Source: Sediminibacter sp. Hel_I_10 (lineage in GTDB: Bacteria; Bacteroidota; Bacteroidia; Flavobacteriales; Flavobacteriaceae). From it: a stretch of DNA of 64,000 nt. Positions 17,172 to 25,803 of this stretch are shown here, one piece after another. A model generated the notes under the pieces. It was not told the DNA's origin. It did not search any database and worked only from the letters and a program-made list of their open reading frames with translations. The stretch lies in assembly GCF_000688335.1 (NCBI RefSeq), contig NZ_JHZX01000001.1, forward strand, positions 3,472,001 to 3,536,000, written 5' to 3'. Each line of letters starts with the position of its first letter. Position 1 is the stretch's first letter. Position numbers and translations under genes: made by a program.

Positions 17172-17678
17172 ATGAAATACCTATTGATTTTATTAGTATT
17201 AGCAGCTACAGTGGCGAGTTGTAAGGAAGAAGAGAAACAACCTGTTGAAGAAACAACACAGGCCGAAGAGATGGCTTATGCTTCTTTTGGTAAAGAAATT
17301 AGCGAAAATGACGCCATTTCTGCAAATCAATTGGCCGCAAAATACGAAAGTATGACCGTTGGAGACTCTATGGAGGTCAAAGTAATGACAAAAATTGACG
17401 ATGTGTGCCAAGCAAAAGGATGCTGGATGAAAGTAGATTTGGAAAACGGCGAACAGGCCATGGTAAAATTTAAAGACTACGGGTTCTTTATGCCAAAAGA
17501 CAGTAAAGGAAAAAACGTTATTATCAATGGTAAGGCCTTTGTTAATGAAGTACCGGTTGATGAGCAAAGACATTATGCTGAAGATGGTGGTGCTACTGCA
17601 GAAGAAATTGCAGCAATTACCGAACCTAAAATCACGTATTCATTTGAAGCGGATGGGGTACTCTTAAAAACCGAGTAA
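17172..17678 (+). CDS. DUF4920 lipoprotein
   Basis: 168 residues from the ATG at 17172, chosen because it puts the signal peptide MKYLLILLVLAATVASC at the N-terminus, with lipobox Cys17; an in-frame upstream ATG would bury it. The mature domain is DUF4920: VCQAKGCWMKVDLENG (with two Cys about five residues apart, perhaps metal-binding or a disulfide), then FKDYGFFMPKDS and VIINGKAFVNEVPVDEQRHY with acidic and His residues. OB-fold-like periplasmic protein; function unknown. The stop is three bases before the TTG start of mnmD, so the two are co-transcribed. Confidence 0.85.
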   Translation: MKYLLILLVLAATVASCKEEEKQPVEETTQAEEMAYASFGKEISENDAISANQLAAKYESMTVGDSMEVKVMTKIDDVCQAKGCWMKVDLENGEQAMVKFKDYGFFMPKDSKGKNVIINGKAFVNEVPVDEQRHYAEDGGATAEEIAAITEPKITYSFEADGVLLKTE

Positions 17679-17681
17679 ATT

Positions 17682-18371
17682 TTGAAGCGAAACATCATCA
17701 CTACGGCAGATGGATCATCTACCATTCAAATTGAAGAATGGAACGAGCAATACCATTCTGTTCACGGTGCCATACAAGAAGCAAACCATGTTTATATAAA
17801 GCATGGTTTTCTTTTTAGAAGTCAATCAGAGCCAGCTATTAGCGGTCCGTTGCACTTATTGGAAATTGGTTTTGGTACAGGTTTAAACGCGATGCTTACC
17901 TATGAAACCGCATTAGGTGCTGGTCAACTTGTGGATTATGTTGGTGTAGAGGCCTTTCCTGTGGCTTCGGAAGAATTAGCACAACTCAATTATGTAGACC
18001 AATTAGAGATCGATGCGAATGTGTTTAAGGCACTTCATGAGAGCGCTTGGAATCAAAAGACGAGCATTTCCGAAGAATTCTCGCTCCACAAACAGCAGAA
18101 ACTGTTTAAGGACATTTCAGAAAAAGATAGGTTTGATGTCATTTATTTTGATGCCTTTGGCCCGAGGGTGCAACCTGAACTATGGGACGAATCTGTATTT
18201 AAGATCATGTTTGATGCTTTAAGAGAGCGTGGTGTGCTGAGCACTTATTGTGCAAAAGGAAGCGTTAGACGCGCCATGCAGAGTGTCGGTTTTTTGGTAG
18301 AACGTTTGCCAGGCCCTCCTGGAAAACGAGAAATGCTGAGAGCAACGAAGCATTCATCTAAAGCGGAGTGA
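17682..18371 (+). CDS. mnmD: tRNA mnm5s2U34 methyltransferase MnmD
   Basis: 229-residue SAM-dependent methyltransferase that makes the last step, nm5s2U to mnm5s2U, at the wobble base of tRNA. It corresponds to the methyltransferase half of E. coli MnmC without the FAD oxidase half, as in other stand-alone MnmD proteins. Motifs: YHSVHGAIQEANHVYI (about 25-40), the SAM loop LLEIGFGTGLNAML (59-72) and DVIYFDAFGPRVQPELW (about 154-170). It begins with a TTG codon three bases after the DUF4920 stop; no better ATG fits. The stop lies inside the first unit of a 45-bp tandem repeat, so the last residues (KHSSKAE) come from repeat sequence. Confidence 0.9.
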   Translation: MKRNIITTADGSSTIQIEEWNEQYHSVHGAIQEANHVYIKHGFLFRSQSEPAISGPLHLLEIGFGTGLNAMLTYETALGAGQLVDYVGVEAFPVASEELAQLNYVDQLEIDANVFKALHESAWNQKTSISEEFSLHKQQKLFKDISEKDRFDVIYFDAFGPRVQPELWDESVFKIMFDALRERGVLSTYCAKGSVRRAMQSVGFLVERLPGPPGKREMLRATKHSSKAE

Positions 18372-18478
18372 GCAAAATGCATCTTTTTTGAGGTGCATTC
18401 AGCAAAAGCGGAGTGAGCAAAATGCATCTTTTTTGAGGTGCATTCATCTAAAGCGGAGTGAGCAAAATGCATCTTTTC
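18350..18478. repeat. 45-bp tandem repeat, about 2.9 copies
   Basis: Units start at 18350, 18395 and 18440 (GCATTCATCTAAAGCGGAGT, then GAGCAAAATGCATCTTTTTT and GAGGT). Copies are nearly identical; the second has GCATTCAGCAAAAGCG. Each full unit contains the hairpin AATGCATC-TTTTTTGA-GGTGCATT (8 bp including one G-T pair). The mnmD stop (18369-18371) is in the first copy. Period divisible by three. Confidence 0.92.
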
Positions 18479-18600
18479 AGAACGTAAAACTCACAAGAGG
18501 CAGAAGTTAGAAGGGCTTATTAGTGTTGGGGGTGCTTCAATATAGTTAAACCCTTATTAATTAGATCGTCTATGCCTTGGCATTTCACTAACTTTGAGAT

Positions 18601-19509
18601 ATGGTAAAAAAGGTATTAATAACCGGAGCTACGGGGATGATAGGGAGTGAGATTGTGAGGGTATGTCACCAATATGATATTGCGGTATATTACCTCACCA
18701 CATCAAAAGATAAGCTATCCACAGAAGAGCGTTATAAAGGATTTTATTGGGATCCAGATCAAAAAATAATTGACGACAAGTGTTTAGAAGGCGTAGATGC
18801 CATCATCAATATGGTGGGGGCAACCATCTCTAAGCGATGGACCAGTAGTTATAAAAAAGAAATTATTAGCAGTAGAACAGAAACGGCTCAACTTCTAAAG
18901 GAAACGATTCAAAAACACAACTATCCTGTAAAACACATCGTGTCAGCCAGTGCTGTTGGAATCTATCCAGATTCTATTACCAATTATTACGAAGAGGACT
19001 TTGAAGGCAAATCATCCTCATTTTTAGGAGATGTTGTTGAAAAATGGGAGGCTGCCGTAGATGAGTTTAGTGAGATTGGTCTAAAGGTGGCTAAGATTCG
19101 AATTGGTTTGGTGCTTTCAGATCAAGGAGGTGCATTGCCCGAAATGGTAAAACCCATAAAACTTGGAGCTGGAGCCCCTTTTGGCAGTGGCGATCAATGG
19201 CAATCTTGGATTCATATTAAGGATTTGGCAATGCTTTTTGTTTATGCTGTTCAAAATAATTTAGAAGGCATCTACAATGGTGTTGCTCCAAACCCGGTCA
19301 CCAATACCGAGGTCACCAAAATTGTGGCCAGTGTTTTAGATAAACCTTTATTACTGCCCAATATTCCTGAGTTTGCTATGAAATTGGTCTTGGGAGAAAT
19401 GCATATTTTATTGTTTGAAAGTCAGCGTGTGAGTTCTAATAAAATTGAAAACGCCGGATTTGATTTCACATTTCATCATTTGGAAGCCGCAATTAAAGAT
19501 TTGTATTAA
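18601..19509 (+). CDS. TIGR01777-family NAD-dependent epimerase
   Basis: 302-residue short-chain dehydrogenase of the extended type. N-terminal Rossmann motif KVLITGATGMIGSEIV (4-19, GxxGxxG); then GVDAIINMVGATISKRW (about 64-80, typical of the YfcH/SDR39U1 branch), SASAVGIYP (active-site Tyr in GIYP) and SWIHIKDLAMLFVYAV (about 202-217). The C-terminal DUF1731-like part has KLVLGEMHILLFESQRVSS. Substrate unknown; a nucleotide-sugar-like molecule is guessed for the family. Cytosolic, monocistronic, with a terminator shared with the convergent YceI gene. Confidence 0.9.
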   Translation: MVKKVLITGATGMIGSEIVRVCHQYDIAVYYLTTSKDKLSTEERYKGFYWDPDQKIIDDKCLEGVDAIINMVGATISKRWTSSYKKEIISSRTETAQLLKETIQKHNYPVKHIVSASAVGIYPDSITNYYEEDFEGKSSSFLGDVVEKWEAAVDEFSEIGLKVAKIRIGLVLSDQGGALPEMVKPIKLGAGAPFGSGDQWQSWIHIKDLAMLFVYAVQNNLEGIYNGVAPNPVTNTEVTKIVASVLDKPLLLPNIPEFAMKLVLGEMHILLFESQRVSSNKIENAGFDFTFHHLEAAIKDLY

Positions 19510-19550
19510 ATGGTTAAAAACACCTATAACAGTAAATTTTTATAAAACAA

Positions 19551-19580
19551 AAAAGCCACATGAGATGTCATGTGGCTTTT
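19551..19580. terminator. Bidirectional terminator
   Basis: Perfect 13-bp stem AAAAGCCACATGA - GATG - TCATGTGGCTTTT between the convergent epimerase and YceI genes. Confidence 0.9.
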
Positions 19581-19600
19581 TATTGGTCTGTCTATAATGA

Positions 19601-20272
19601 TTATGCTTTTTTAGCTTTAATCATGATTTTCAATTCCATATCATCGTTTATGAATTGGTCTCCTAAGTTGTCAAAAACAGACTTAGATCCATAATTGATA
19701 CCCCATTGCGTACGGTCAATGGTAAAGGGCTCGCTTTCAATTTTCATAACACCATCTTCATTTGAAATGGTCACAGGAAAAGAAATGTTGTGCTTTTGTC
19801 CTTTCATAGAAAGATTTCCAGACAATCTGCTTTTGCCAGCAGCTAAAGATTCTGTGCTAGTCACTTCAAAAGTAGCTTCAGGAAATTGGTTCACGTTAAA
19901 AAAGTCGCCTTCTTTTCCTTCAACAGTACCTTTAAGGTGAGATTCTAAACTCATTTTATCGTCTCCTTCAAGATCGGTAACTTCAATAGATTCCATGTCA
20001 ATTACAAAGGTGCCACTTTGTAATCTTCCATCGTCAACAGTAAGGTTGCCATTATCTATTTTAATAGTCCCAGTATGGGTACCGGTTGGTTTAAAGCCTT
20101 TCCATTCTATTTGAGAATCGGTAACGTTGACAGTATAATTCACCGAAGTGCTTTCACTAACAGCCGCAGCTTCTGCATCGCTAGTGTTCGCTTTTTCTGC
20201 TTTTTCCTGGCAGCTGGTCATCACTAAAGCGATGATCAATACATGTAATAATTGTAGAGATGTTTTTTTCAT
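19601..20272 (-). CDS. YceI-family lipoprotein
   Basis: 223 residues from the ATG at 20272 (MKKTSLQLLHVLIIALVMTSC, lipobox Cys21). An upstream in-frame start would add an unlikely leader. After an Ala/Glu-rich linker comes a YceI lipocalin-like barrel: YTVNVTDSQIEWKGFKPTGTHTG (about 46-68; first strands), IDMESIEV, FFNVNQFPEATFEVTS (about 118-133) and FTIDRTQWGINYGSKSVFD (about 180-198), the usual YceI landmarks. YceI proteins bind isoprenoid-type lipids in the periplasm. This one would be membrane anchored. Monocistronic. Confidence 0.92.
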   Translation of the reverse strand: MKKTSLQLLHVLIIALVMTSCQEKAEKANTSDAEAAAVSESTSVNYTVNVTDSQIEWKGFKPTGTHTGTIKIDNGNLTVDDGRLQSGTFVIDMESIEVTDLEGDDKMSLESHLKGTVEGKEGDFFNVNQFPEATFEVTSTESLAAGKSRLSGNLSMKGQKHNISFPVTISNEDGVMKIESEPFTIDRTQWGINYGSKSVFDNLGDQFINDDMELKIMIKAKKA

Positions 20273-20357
20273 GTTCATTAGTTGTTTAAATAGGGTTAGG
20301 TACAAAAATAAGCAATGAAAAAACAATCTCAAAAAACATCAATTATTTTGGTGACAT

Positions 20358-20390
20358 TTTGACATTATTATAATAATGGCAGTACTTTTG
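20358..20390 (+). promoter_or_regulatory. Promoter of grpE-dnaJ
   Basis: TTTG at 20358-20361 and TACTTTTG at 20383-20390, spacing 21 bases, close to the Bacteroidota -33/-7 pattern TTTG-N19-TAnnTTTG. No CIRCE-type inverted repeat seen, so heat-shock control is not evident here. Confidence 0.65.
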
Positions 20391-20424
20391 CCAACTTGAA
20401 GAACAAAGATTAAAGTTAAAAGCA

Positions 20425-20982
20425 ATGAGTAATAAAGATAAAGATGAGGTTTTAGACGACACTCAAGATCAAAATCAAGATGTGACGTCAACAGAAAACG
20501 ACGATAATTTTGAAGCAGCAGAAGAATTGACCATAGAAGAGCAATTGCATGAAGACCTTGCAAAAGAAAAGGATAAATTCATGCGTCTGTTTGCAGAGTT
20601 TGAAAATTATAAACGAAGAACTTCAAAAGAACGTATTGATTTATTTAAAACAGCAAGCCAAGATGTAATAGTGGCAATGTTGCCGATTCTTGATGACTTT
20701 GAGCGTGCATTATTGCACATTGAAGAAGATAAAGAGGCAGAAGAAATGCGTAAGGGTGTTCTTTTAATTTATAATAAGTTGCTCAATACCTTAAACCAAA
20801 AAGGATTACAGGTAATTGAATTAAGTGCAGGAGACACCTTTGATGCCGACGTTCATGAAGCCATTACGCAAATACCAGCACCCGAAGAAGGTTTGAAAGG
20901 AAAAATCGTTGACGTTGTTGAGAAAGGCTACAAATTAGGAGAAAAGATCATCCGTTATCCTAAAGTGGTTATTGGCAAATAA
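20425..20982 (+). CDS. grpE: Nucleotide exchange factor GrpE
   Basis: 185-residue GrpE. An acidic, disordered N-terminus (about 1-45) leads into a long helix with the family motif FMRLFAEFENYKRRTSKERI (about 53-72), then a four-helix-bundle segment ILDDFERALLH and the C-terminal beta wing (HEAITQIPAPEEGLKGKIVDVVEKGYKLGEKIIRYPKVVIGK, where GYxLxxxxIRxAxVxV is the signature). It releases ADP from DnaK. Strong promoter upstream; dnaJ follows 51 bases after, so the two form an operon. dnaK is not in the window. Confidence 0.96.
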   Translation: MSNKDKDEVLDDTQDQNQDVTSTENDDNFEAAEELTIEEQLHEDLAKEKDKFMRLFAEFENYKRRTSKERIDLFKTASQDVIVAMLPILDDFERALLHIEEDKEAEEMRKGVLLIYNKLLNTLNQKGLQVIELSAGDTFDADVHEAITQIPAPEEGLKGKIVDVVEKGYKLGEKIIRYPKVVIGK

Positions 20983-21033
20983 AAACGATTTACAAAACAG
21001 GTTTTTCTTTGAAGGAAAACGTAAAAAGCGATT

Positions 21034-22167
21034 ATGGCAAAAAGAGATTATTACGAAATATTAGGTATAGATAAAAGTGCTTCGGCAGCAGAGATCAAGA
21101 AGGCGTATAGAAAGATGGCCATTAAGTTCCATCCAGATAAAAACCCTGATGATAATGAAGCTGAGACAAAATTCAAAGAGGCTGCAGAGGCTTACGAAGT
21201 TTTAAGTAATGCTGACAAGAAGGCAAGATATGACCAATTTGGACATCAAGCTTTTGAAGGCGGCGGCGGCTTTGGCGGCGGTGGCATGAACATGGATGAC
21301 ATCTTCAGCCAATTTGGTGACATTTTTGGTGGTGCATTTGGCGGCGGAGGCGGCGGCGGATTCTCTGGTTTTGGCGGCGGCTTTGGCGGTGGTCAAAGAC
21401 GAGTTAAAGGAAGTAACCTCAGAATTCGAGTAGCGTTAACCTTAGAAGAGATTGCCAATGGCGTTGAGAAAAAGATAAAAGTAAAGCGTAAAGTTCAGGC
21501 ACCGGGCACAACCTATAAAACCTGTTCAACTTGTAATGGCTCTGGTCAAGTAACAAGAATTACCAATACCATTTTAGGACGTATGCAAACGGCATCTGCT
21601 TGTCCAACTTGTGGAGGCGCTGGTCAAAGTATTGATAAAAAACCAAATGATGCTGACGCTCAAGGATTAAAAGTTCAAGAGGAAACGGTTTCAGTAAAAA
21701 TTCCACCAGGAGTAGTAGATAGCATGCAGCTTAAGGTAACAGGCAAAGGTAATGAGGCACCAGGTAATGGTATTTCTGGAGATTTGTTAGTGGTTATTGA
21801 AGAGACAGAGCATGCCACGCTAAAACGAGAAGGAGATAATTTACATTATGATCTTTACGTGAGTTTGCCAGACGCTGTTTTAGGGACCTCTAAAGAAATT
21901 GATACGGTAACTGGTAAGGTGAGAATCAAGGTAGAAACTGGAGTGCAATCTGGTAAAATTTTACGCTTACGCGGAAAAGGGATTCCTAGCATAAACGGTT
22001 ACGGAAGCGGTGATTTGTTAGTGCACGTCAATGTTTGGACTCCTAAGACACTCAATAAGGAACAAAAAGACTTTTTTGAGCGTATGAAAGACAATGAGCA
22101 CTTTGACCCAAAACCTGAAAGTAGCGATAAGTCCTTTTTTGAAAAAGTAAAAGATATGTTTTCTTAG
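21034..22167 (+). CDS. dnaJ: Chaperone DnaJ with half-size zinc region
   Basis: 377-residue Hsp40 co-chaperone of DnaK. J domain at 1-70 with HPD at 33-35; Gly/Phe-rich linker (about 76-126) encoded by a long GGC-rich stretch; then two beta-barrel substrate domains and a dimerisation tail. The zinc region has only two CxxCxGxG motifs, CSTCNGSG (Cys164/167) and CPTCGGAG (Cys190/193), joined by a segment ending in [10 protein letters not shown]; canonical DnaJ has four. One zinc site can therefore form. As far as I recall this shortened form is typical of flavobacterial DnaJ, so it is a lineage trait, not damage. Operon with grpE; a hairpin terminator follows. Confidence 0.96.
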   Translation: MAKRDYYEILGIDKSASAAEIKKAYRKMAIKFHPDKNPDDNEAETKFKEAAEAYEVLSNADKKARYDQFGHQAFEGGGGFGGGGMNMDDIFSQFGDIFGGAFGGGGGGGFSGFGGGFGGGQRRVKGSNLRIRVALTLEEIANGVEKKIKVKRKVQAPGTTYKTCSTCNGSGQVTRITNTILGRMQTASACPTCGGAGQSIDKKPNDADAQGLKVQEETVSVKIPPGVVDSMQLKVTGKGNEAPGNGISGDLLVVIEETEHATLKREGDNLHYDLYVSLPDAVLGTSKEIDTVTGKVRIKVETGVQSGKILRLRGKGIPSINGYGSGDLLVHVNVWTPKTLNKEQKDFFERMKDNEHFDPKPESSDKSFFEKVKDMFS

Positions 22168-22546
22168 AAGGTGCTATTTTAATAAAAAATACTATATTTG
22201 ATTATCACTAATTCTTATTAGTGATAATTTTTCTTTTTCATAGCAATTTTTTCCCATCCTTATTTAGTTAAGGGTGGGTTTTGTTTTTAGGTCATATCGC
22301 ATTTTTAATCAGGGAGTTGTGTTTTGGTTTCTTATCAAGCAATTCGTATAGTGAAGGGTTTGGTTTTCGATTCTAAACATTCTTATCTTTTATTTTTTTT
22401 CGGACTCAAAATAATGACAGAAGCTTCAATCGCTTTAAATAAGTGCTACATATTGCGATTAAAATTTTAGTTGAATTAGCGCATCAAAGCACATCAACAT
22501 TCCTATCTTTACGCGCTAATGATTAAATTTAAACGCCAATTCGTAT
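22168..22546. other. Intergenic stretch between dnaJ and the ABC exporter operon
   Basis: 379 bases. Holds the dnaJ terminator at 22201-22233, overlapped by a TATATTTG -7-like box at 22193-22200 that may be fortuitous. Just before the next gene is a weak -7 candidate, TATCTTTA near 22504. No ORF or repeat seen. Confidence 0.5.
22201..22233 (+). terminator. Terminator of grpE-dnaJ
   Basis: Perfect 10-bp stem ATTATCACTA / TAGTGATAAT (22201-22210 with 22219-22228) followed by TTTTTCTTTTT. Confidence 0.75.
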
Positions 22547-23476
22547 ATGACTCACGACCTGTTAGTAGCTGATAACGTTTCCAAGAACTTCGGAGATTTT
22601 AAAGCCTTAAACCAAGTGTCCATTTCAGTACCAAAAGGTAGTATATTTGGTTTGCTTGGTCCCAACGGGGCTGGTAAAACCACCTTAATACGGATCATCA
22701 ATCAAATCACCATGCCAGATTCTGGTCGTGTGATTTTGGATGGGGAACCTCTCAAACCAGAACACATTCAAAATATTGGATATTTACCCGAAGAACGTGG
22801 CTTGTATAAGTCTATGAAAGTCGGGGAGCAATCACTATATCTTGCCCAATTAAAAGGACTTACCAAGCAAGAGGCTAAAGACCGCTTAAAATATTGGTTT
22901 GATAAATTGGATATTGGAGATTGGTGGAACAAGAAGATTCAAGAGTTAAGTAAAGGTCAGGCACAAAAAATACAATTTATCGTTACGGTTTTGCACCAAC
23001 CTAAACTATTGATTTTTGATGAGCCATTTTCTGGTTTTGATCCTATAAACGCAAATCTTATTAAAGATGAGATCTTGCAATTGAGAGATGAGGGCGCTAC
23101 AGTCATTTTTTCTACACACCGTATGGAGTCTGTAGAAGAGCTTTGTGATCATATTGCACTCATTCATAAGTCTAATAAAATATTAGATGGTCGATTAACA
23201 GATGTGAAGCGGCAATTTAAAACCAATACGTTTGAGGTGGGTCTAAAAACTGAAAATGCAGAGGCTGTAACTAGGGCCATTGAAGAAAAGTTTGCCGTAT
23301 TACCCGCAACCTTTAGAAATCTAAACGATGATTTAAAACTAAATATCAAGCTTAAAGACACCGATAAATCGAATGATTTGTTAGGGTTTTTAACCTCAAG
23401 AGCAGAGGTCAATCATTTTGTAGAAGTGATCCCAAGTGCCAATGACATTTTTATACAATCTGTAAAAAACAGTTAG
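22547..23476 (+). CDS. ABC exporter ATPase (NatA-like)
   Basis: 309-residue ABC ATPase. Walker A GPNGAGKT (about 38-45), Q-loop region, the signature LSKGQAQKIQF (usually LSGGQ; a K for the first G is common in this subgroup), Walker B LLIFDEPFSGFD (about 149-160) and H-loop STHRMESVEEL (about 189-199). The C-terminal 90 residues form a DUF4162-like extension found in NatA/YhaQ-type exporters. The adjacent NatB-like permease, one base downstream, is its partner; together they export Na+, a small molecule or a peptide, substrate unknown. First gene of a run ABC-permease-MscS with one-base gaps. Confidence 0.92.
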   Translation: MTHDLLVADNVSKNFGDFKALNQVSISVPKGSIFGLLGPNGAGKTTLIRIINQITMPDSGRVILDGEPLKPEHIQNIGYLPEERGLYKSMKVGEQSLYLAQLKGLTKQEAKDRLKYWFDKLDIGDWWNKKIQELSKGQAQKIQFIVTVLHQPKLLIFDEPFSGFDPINANLIKDEILQLRDEGATVIFSTHRMESVEELCDHIALIHKSNKILDGRLTDVKRQFKTNTFEVGLKTENAEAVTRAIEEKFAVLPATFRNLNDDLKLNIKLKDTDKSNDLLGFLTSRAEVNHFVEVIPSANDIFIQSVKNS

Positions 23477-23477
23477 A

Positions 23478-24791
23478 ATGAACCATCTTCCACTAATTAT
23501 AAAACGGGAATATCTTACCAAAGTACGTAACAAGGCCTTTATCATAATGACCTTTGTGAGTCCTTTGGTCATGGTGGCTCTTGTTGCCTTGGTCGCTTAT
23601 CTTTCCCAACTCAACAACGATACAGAACGAACCATTTCGGTCTTAGATGAAACGGGTATTTTGAGTGATGTATTTGAAAATACCGAAGAAACCACATACA
23701 CGATATTAAGCGGTACCAATCTAGAAAATGCTAAAGCCTTAGTAAAGGCTCAGGAGAATTTTGGATTACTGCACATTGTGAAGAGTGCAGATAGCGCTAA
23801 GGTGGTTGAGAACGTTCGATTTTATTCAGATGAATCGCCATCCTTGTCGATTATCTCTGGCTTAGAACGTAAAATAGAAAAGAAACTATCAGATACGAAG
23901 CTGCAGTCTGATGGGGTGGATTTACAGAAAATTAGAGACTCTAAGACCGATGTGGTGATTGCTCAAGAAACCTTTACCGGAGAGAAAACCTCAAAAATTG
24001 ATAATGTCTTGAAATTGGCTTTTGGTGGCGCTGCCGGCTATTTGCTGTTTATGTTCATTATTATCTACGGAAATATGATCATGAGGAGCGTGATAGAGGA
24101 AAAGACCAGCAGAATCATTGAAGTGATTATCTCTTCAGTAAAACCAATTCAATTGATGATGGGTAAGATCATCGGGACCTCTTTGGCAGGTCTTACACAG
24201 TTTGCCATTTGGGTTATAGTTGGAGGAATACTGGTATTTGTTTTAACTGCGATCTTTGGTATTAGTATCACAGAGTTGCAGACGCCACAACAGGATATGA
24301 TGAAACAAGCGATGGAGAACCCTGAAATGGCCAATGAGATTCAATTGGGAATTCAATCCTTCTTCAACTTGCCAATAGCCAATTTAGTCACTGCTTTTAT
24401 GTTCTTCTTTATTGGAGGCTATTTGCTTTACAGTTCGCTGTATGCAGCTGTGGGTGCAGCAGTGGATAATGAAACAGATACTCAGCAATTTATGATGCCT
24501 ATCATTATGCCACTTATTTTAGCGGTGTATGTAGGTGTATTTACAGTAATAGAAGATCCGCATGGTACGGTTTCTACGGTATTTTCATTTATACCATTTA
24601 CGTCACCTGTAGTCATGCTCATGAGAATTCCGTTTGGTGTGCCGTTATGGCAACAAGTATTGAGTTTCGCAATTTTGATTGGTACATTTACGTTAACCGT
24701 ATGGTTTGCAGCCAAGATTTATCGTGTTGGTATTTTGATGTACGGAAAAAAACCGAGCTACAAAGAGCTGTATAAGTGGATTAAATATTAA
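23478..24791 (+). CDS. ABC exporter permease (NatB-like)
   Basis: 437-residue membrane protein of the ABC-2 type. One helix near the N-terminus (about 21-43, KAFIIMTFVSPLVMVALVAL) is followed by a large extracytoplasmic domain (about 45-175) and then five to six helices in the C-terminal half: LLFMFIIIYGNMIMRSVIEEK (about 189-209, with the cytosolic EEKTSRIIEVIISSVKP coupling motif), IWVIVGGILVFVLTAIFGI, LVTAFMFFFIGGYLLYSSLYA, and so on. The order and EEK motif match NatB/YhaP exporters. It starts one base after the ATPase gene's stop, so translation is likely coupled. Confidence 0.92.
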   Translation: MNHLPLIIKREYLTKVRNKAFIIMTFVSPLVMVALVALVAYLSQLNNDTERTISVLDETGILSDVFENTEETTYTILSGTNLENAKALVKAQENFGLLHIVKSADSAKVVENVRFYSDESPSLSIISGLERKIEKKLSDTKLQSDGVDLQKIRDSKTDVVIAQETFTGEKTSKIDNVLKLAFGGAAGYLLFMFIIIYGNMIMRSVIEEKTSRIIEVIISSVKPIQLMMGKIIGTSLAGLTQFAIWVIVGGILVFVLTAIFGISITELQTPQQDMMKQAMENPEMANEIQLGIQSFFNLPIANLVTAFMFFFIGGYLLYSSLYAAVGAAVDNETDTQQFMMPIIMPLILAVYVGVFTVIEDPHGTVSTVFSFIPFTSPVVMLMRIPFGVPLWQQVLSFAILIGTFTLTVWFAAKIYRVGILMYGKKPSYKELYKWIKY

Positions 24792-24792
24792 A

Positions 24793-25713
24793 ATGACGCA
24801 GGATTTAAAAAAAATAGAGGAGAAGATTACTGAAAGTTCCATTTGGGAAAAAACCAGAGGGTTTTTAAACCAACATATTGACTTTAGTGAAGATATTAGT
24901 GTGTCTTTATTCGATTTGCTCATTGTAGCTACGGCTATATTTGTAACCACTATTTTACTGCGATTTATATTAAGAATCATCACTCGAAAACTTCCTCTAG
25001 AAGACAAGAAAAAGTTCAAGGTTGTCTTCGGTTATTTTAGGTGGTTGGTCTACGTGATTATTTTACTCATCACACTTCATACGGTAGGCGTTAACGTCAC
25101 CGCTGTTTTTGCCGCATCTGCCGCATTATTAATTGGTATTGGTTTGGCGCTACAAACACTGTTTCAAGATATCATTTCGGGTATTTTTATATTGGTAGAT
25201 CAAACGGTGCATGTAGGCGATATTATTGAAATAGAAGGCAAAGTTGGCCGTGTTGAAGAGATTAAGTTAAGAACCACCAGAGCGGTTACCATAGATAATA
25301 AAGTATTGGTAATCCCCAACCATTTGTATTTAGAGAACAGTCTTTACAACTGGACACAGAATGGCACGCTTACTCGAGAAAATGTAGAAGTAGGTGTGGC
25401 CTATGGCAGTGATGTGCAATTGGTTAAAAAATTATTGTTACAGGCTGCTAACTCTCATCCAGACGTTATTAGCGAGCCAAAACCAACGGTTGTTTTCACC
25501 AATTTTGGGGAGAGCTCGTTAGATTTTAAAATCGTATTTACCATAGGCGATAGTTTTAAGGCACAATTTCCAAAGAGTGACATTCGTTTTGAAATTGATA
25601 AATTATTCAGGGAAAATAACGTCACCATACCATTTCCTCAGAGAGATGTTCATGTTATTCAAAGAGAAGATCAAAACATTCAATTACGGATGAGGTCTTC
25701 CGAAGAACAATGA
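24793..25713 (+). CDS. MscS-family mechanosensitive channel
   Basis: 306-residue small-conductance channel. Helices at about 36-58 (DLLIVATAIFVTTILLRFIL), 76-97 and 100-118. The pore-lining TM3 is AASAALLIGIGLALQTLFQD (about 105-124), rich in small Ala/Gly residues. The beta domain follows (QTVHVGDIIEIEGKVGRVEEIKLRTTRAV, then VLVIPNHLYLENSLYNW) and then the alpha/beta vestibule ending IPFPQRDVHVI. It releases solutes on osmotic downshock. It starts one base after the permease stop, so an ABC-exporter/MscS operon, suggesting a shared role in envelope ion or osmotic balance (inference). Confidence 0.93.
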   Translation: MTQDLKKIEEKITESSIWEKTRGFLNQHIDFSEDISVSLFDLLIVATAIFVTTILLRFILRIITRKLPLEDKKKFKVVFGYFRWLVYVIILLITLHTVGVNVTAVFAASAALLIGIGLALQTLFQDIISGIFILVDQTVHVGDIIEIEGKVGRVEEIKLRTTRAVTIDNKVLVIPNHLYLENSLYNWTQNGTLTRENVEVGVAYGSDVQLVKKLLLQAANSHPDVISEPKPTVVFTNFGESSLDFKIVFTIGDSFKAQFPKSDIRFEIDKLFRENNVTIPFPQRDVHVIQREDQNIQLRMRSSEEQ

Positions 25714-25803
25714 CAGCTCTATTATTGAAAACCAAAAGTTTAAACCAACCAACCAGTACTAAATTTAACTAAAACCCTAACAACAGTACTAATTCGTTTT
25801 TTT

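Noticed and set aside
18245-18472. Minus-strand frame with repeated MHFAHSAL-type units
   Set aside because: Antisense reading of mnmD and its 45-bp tandem repeat; the repeat is real but the protein is not supported.
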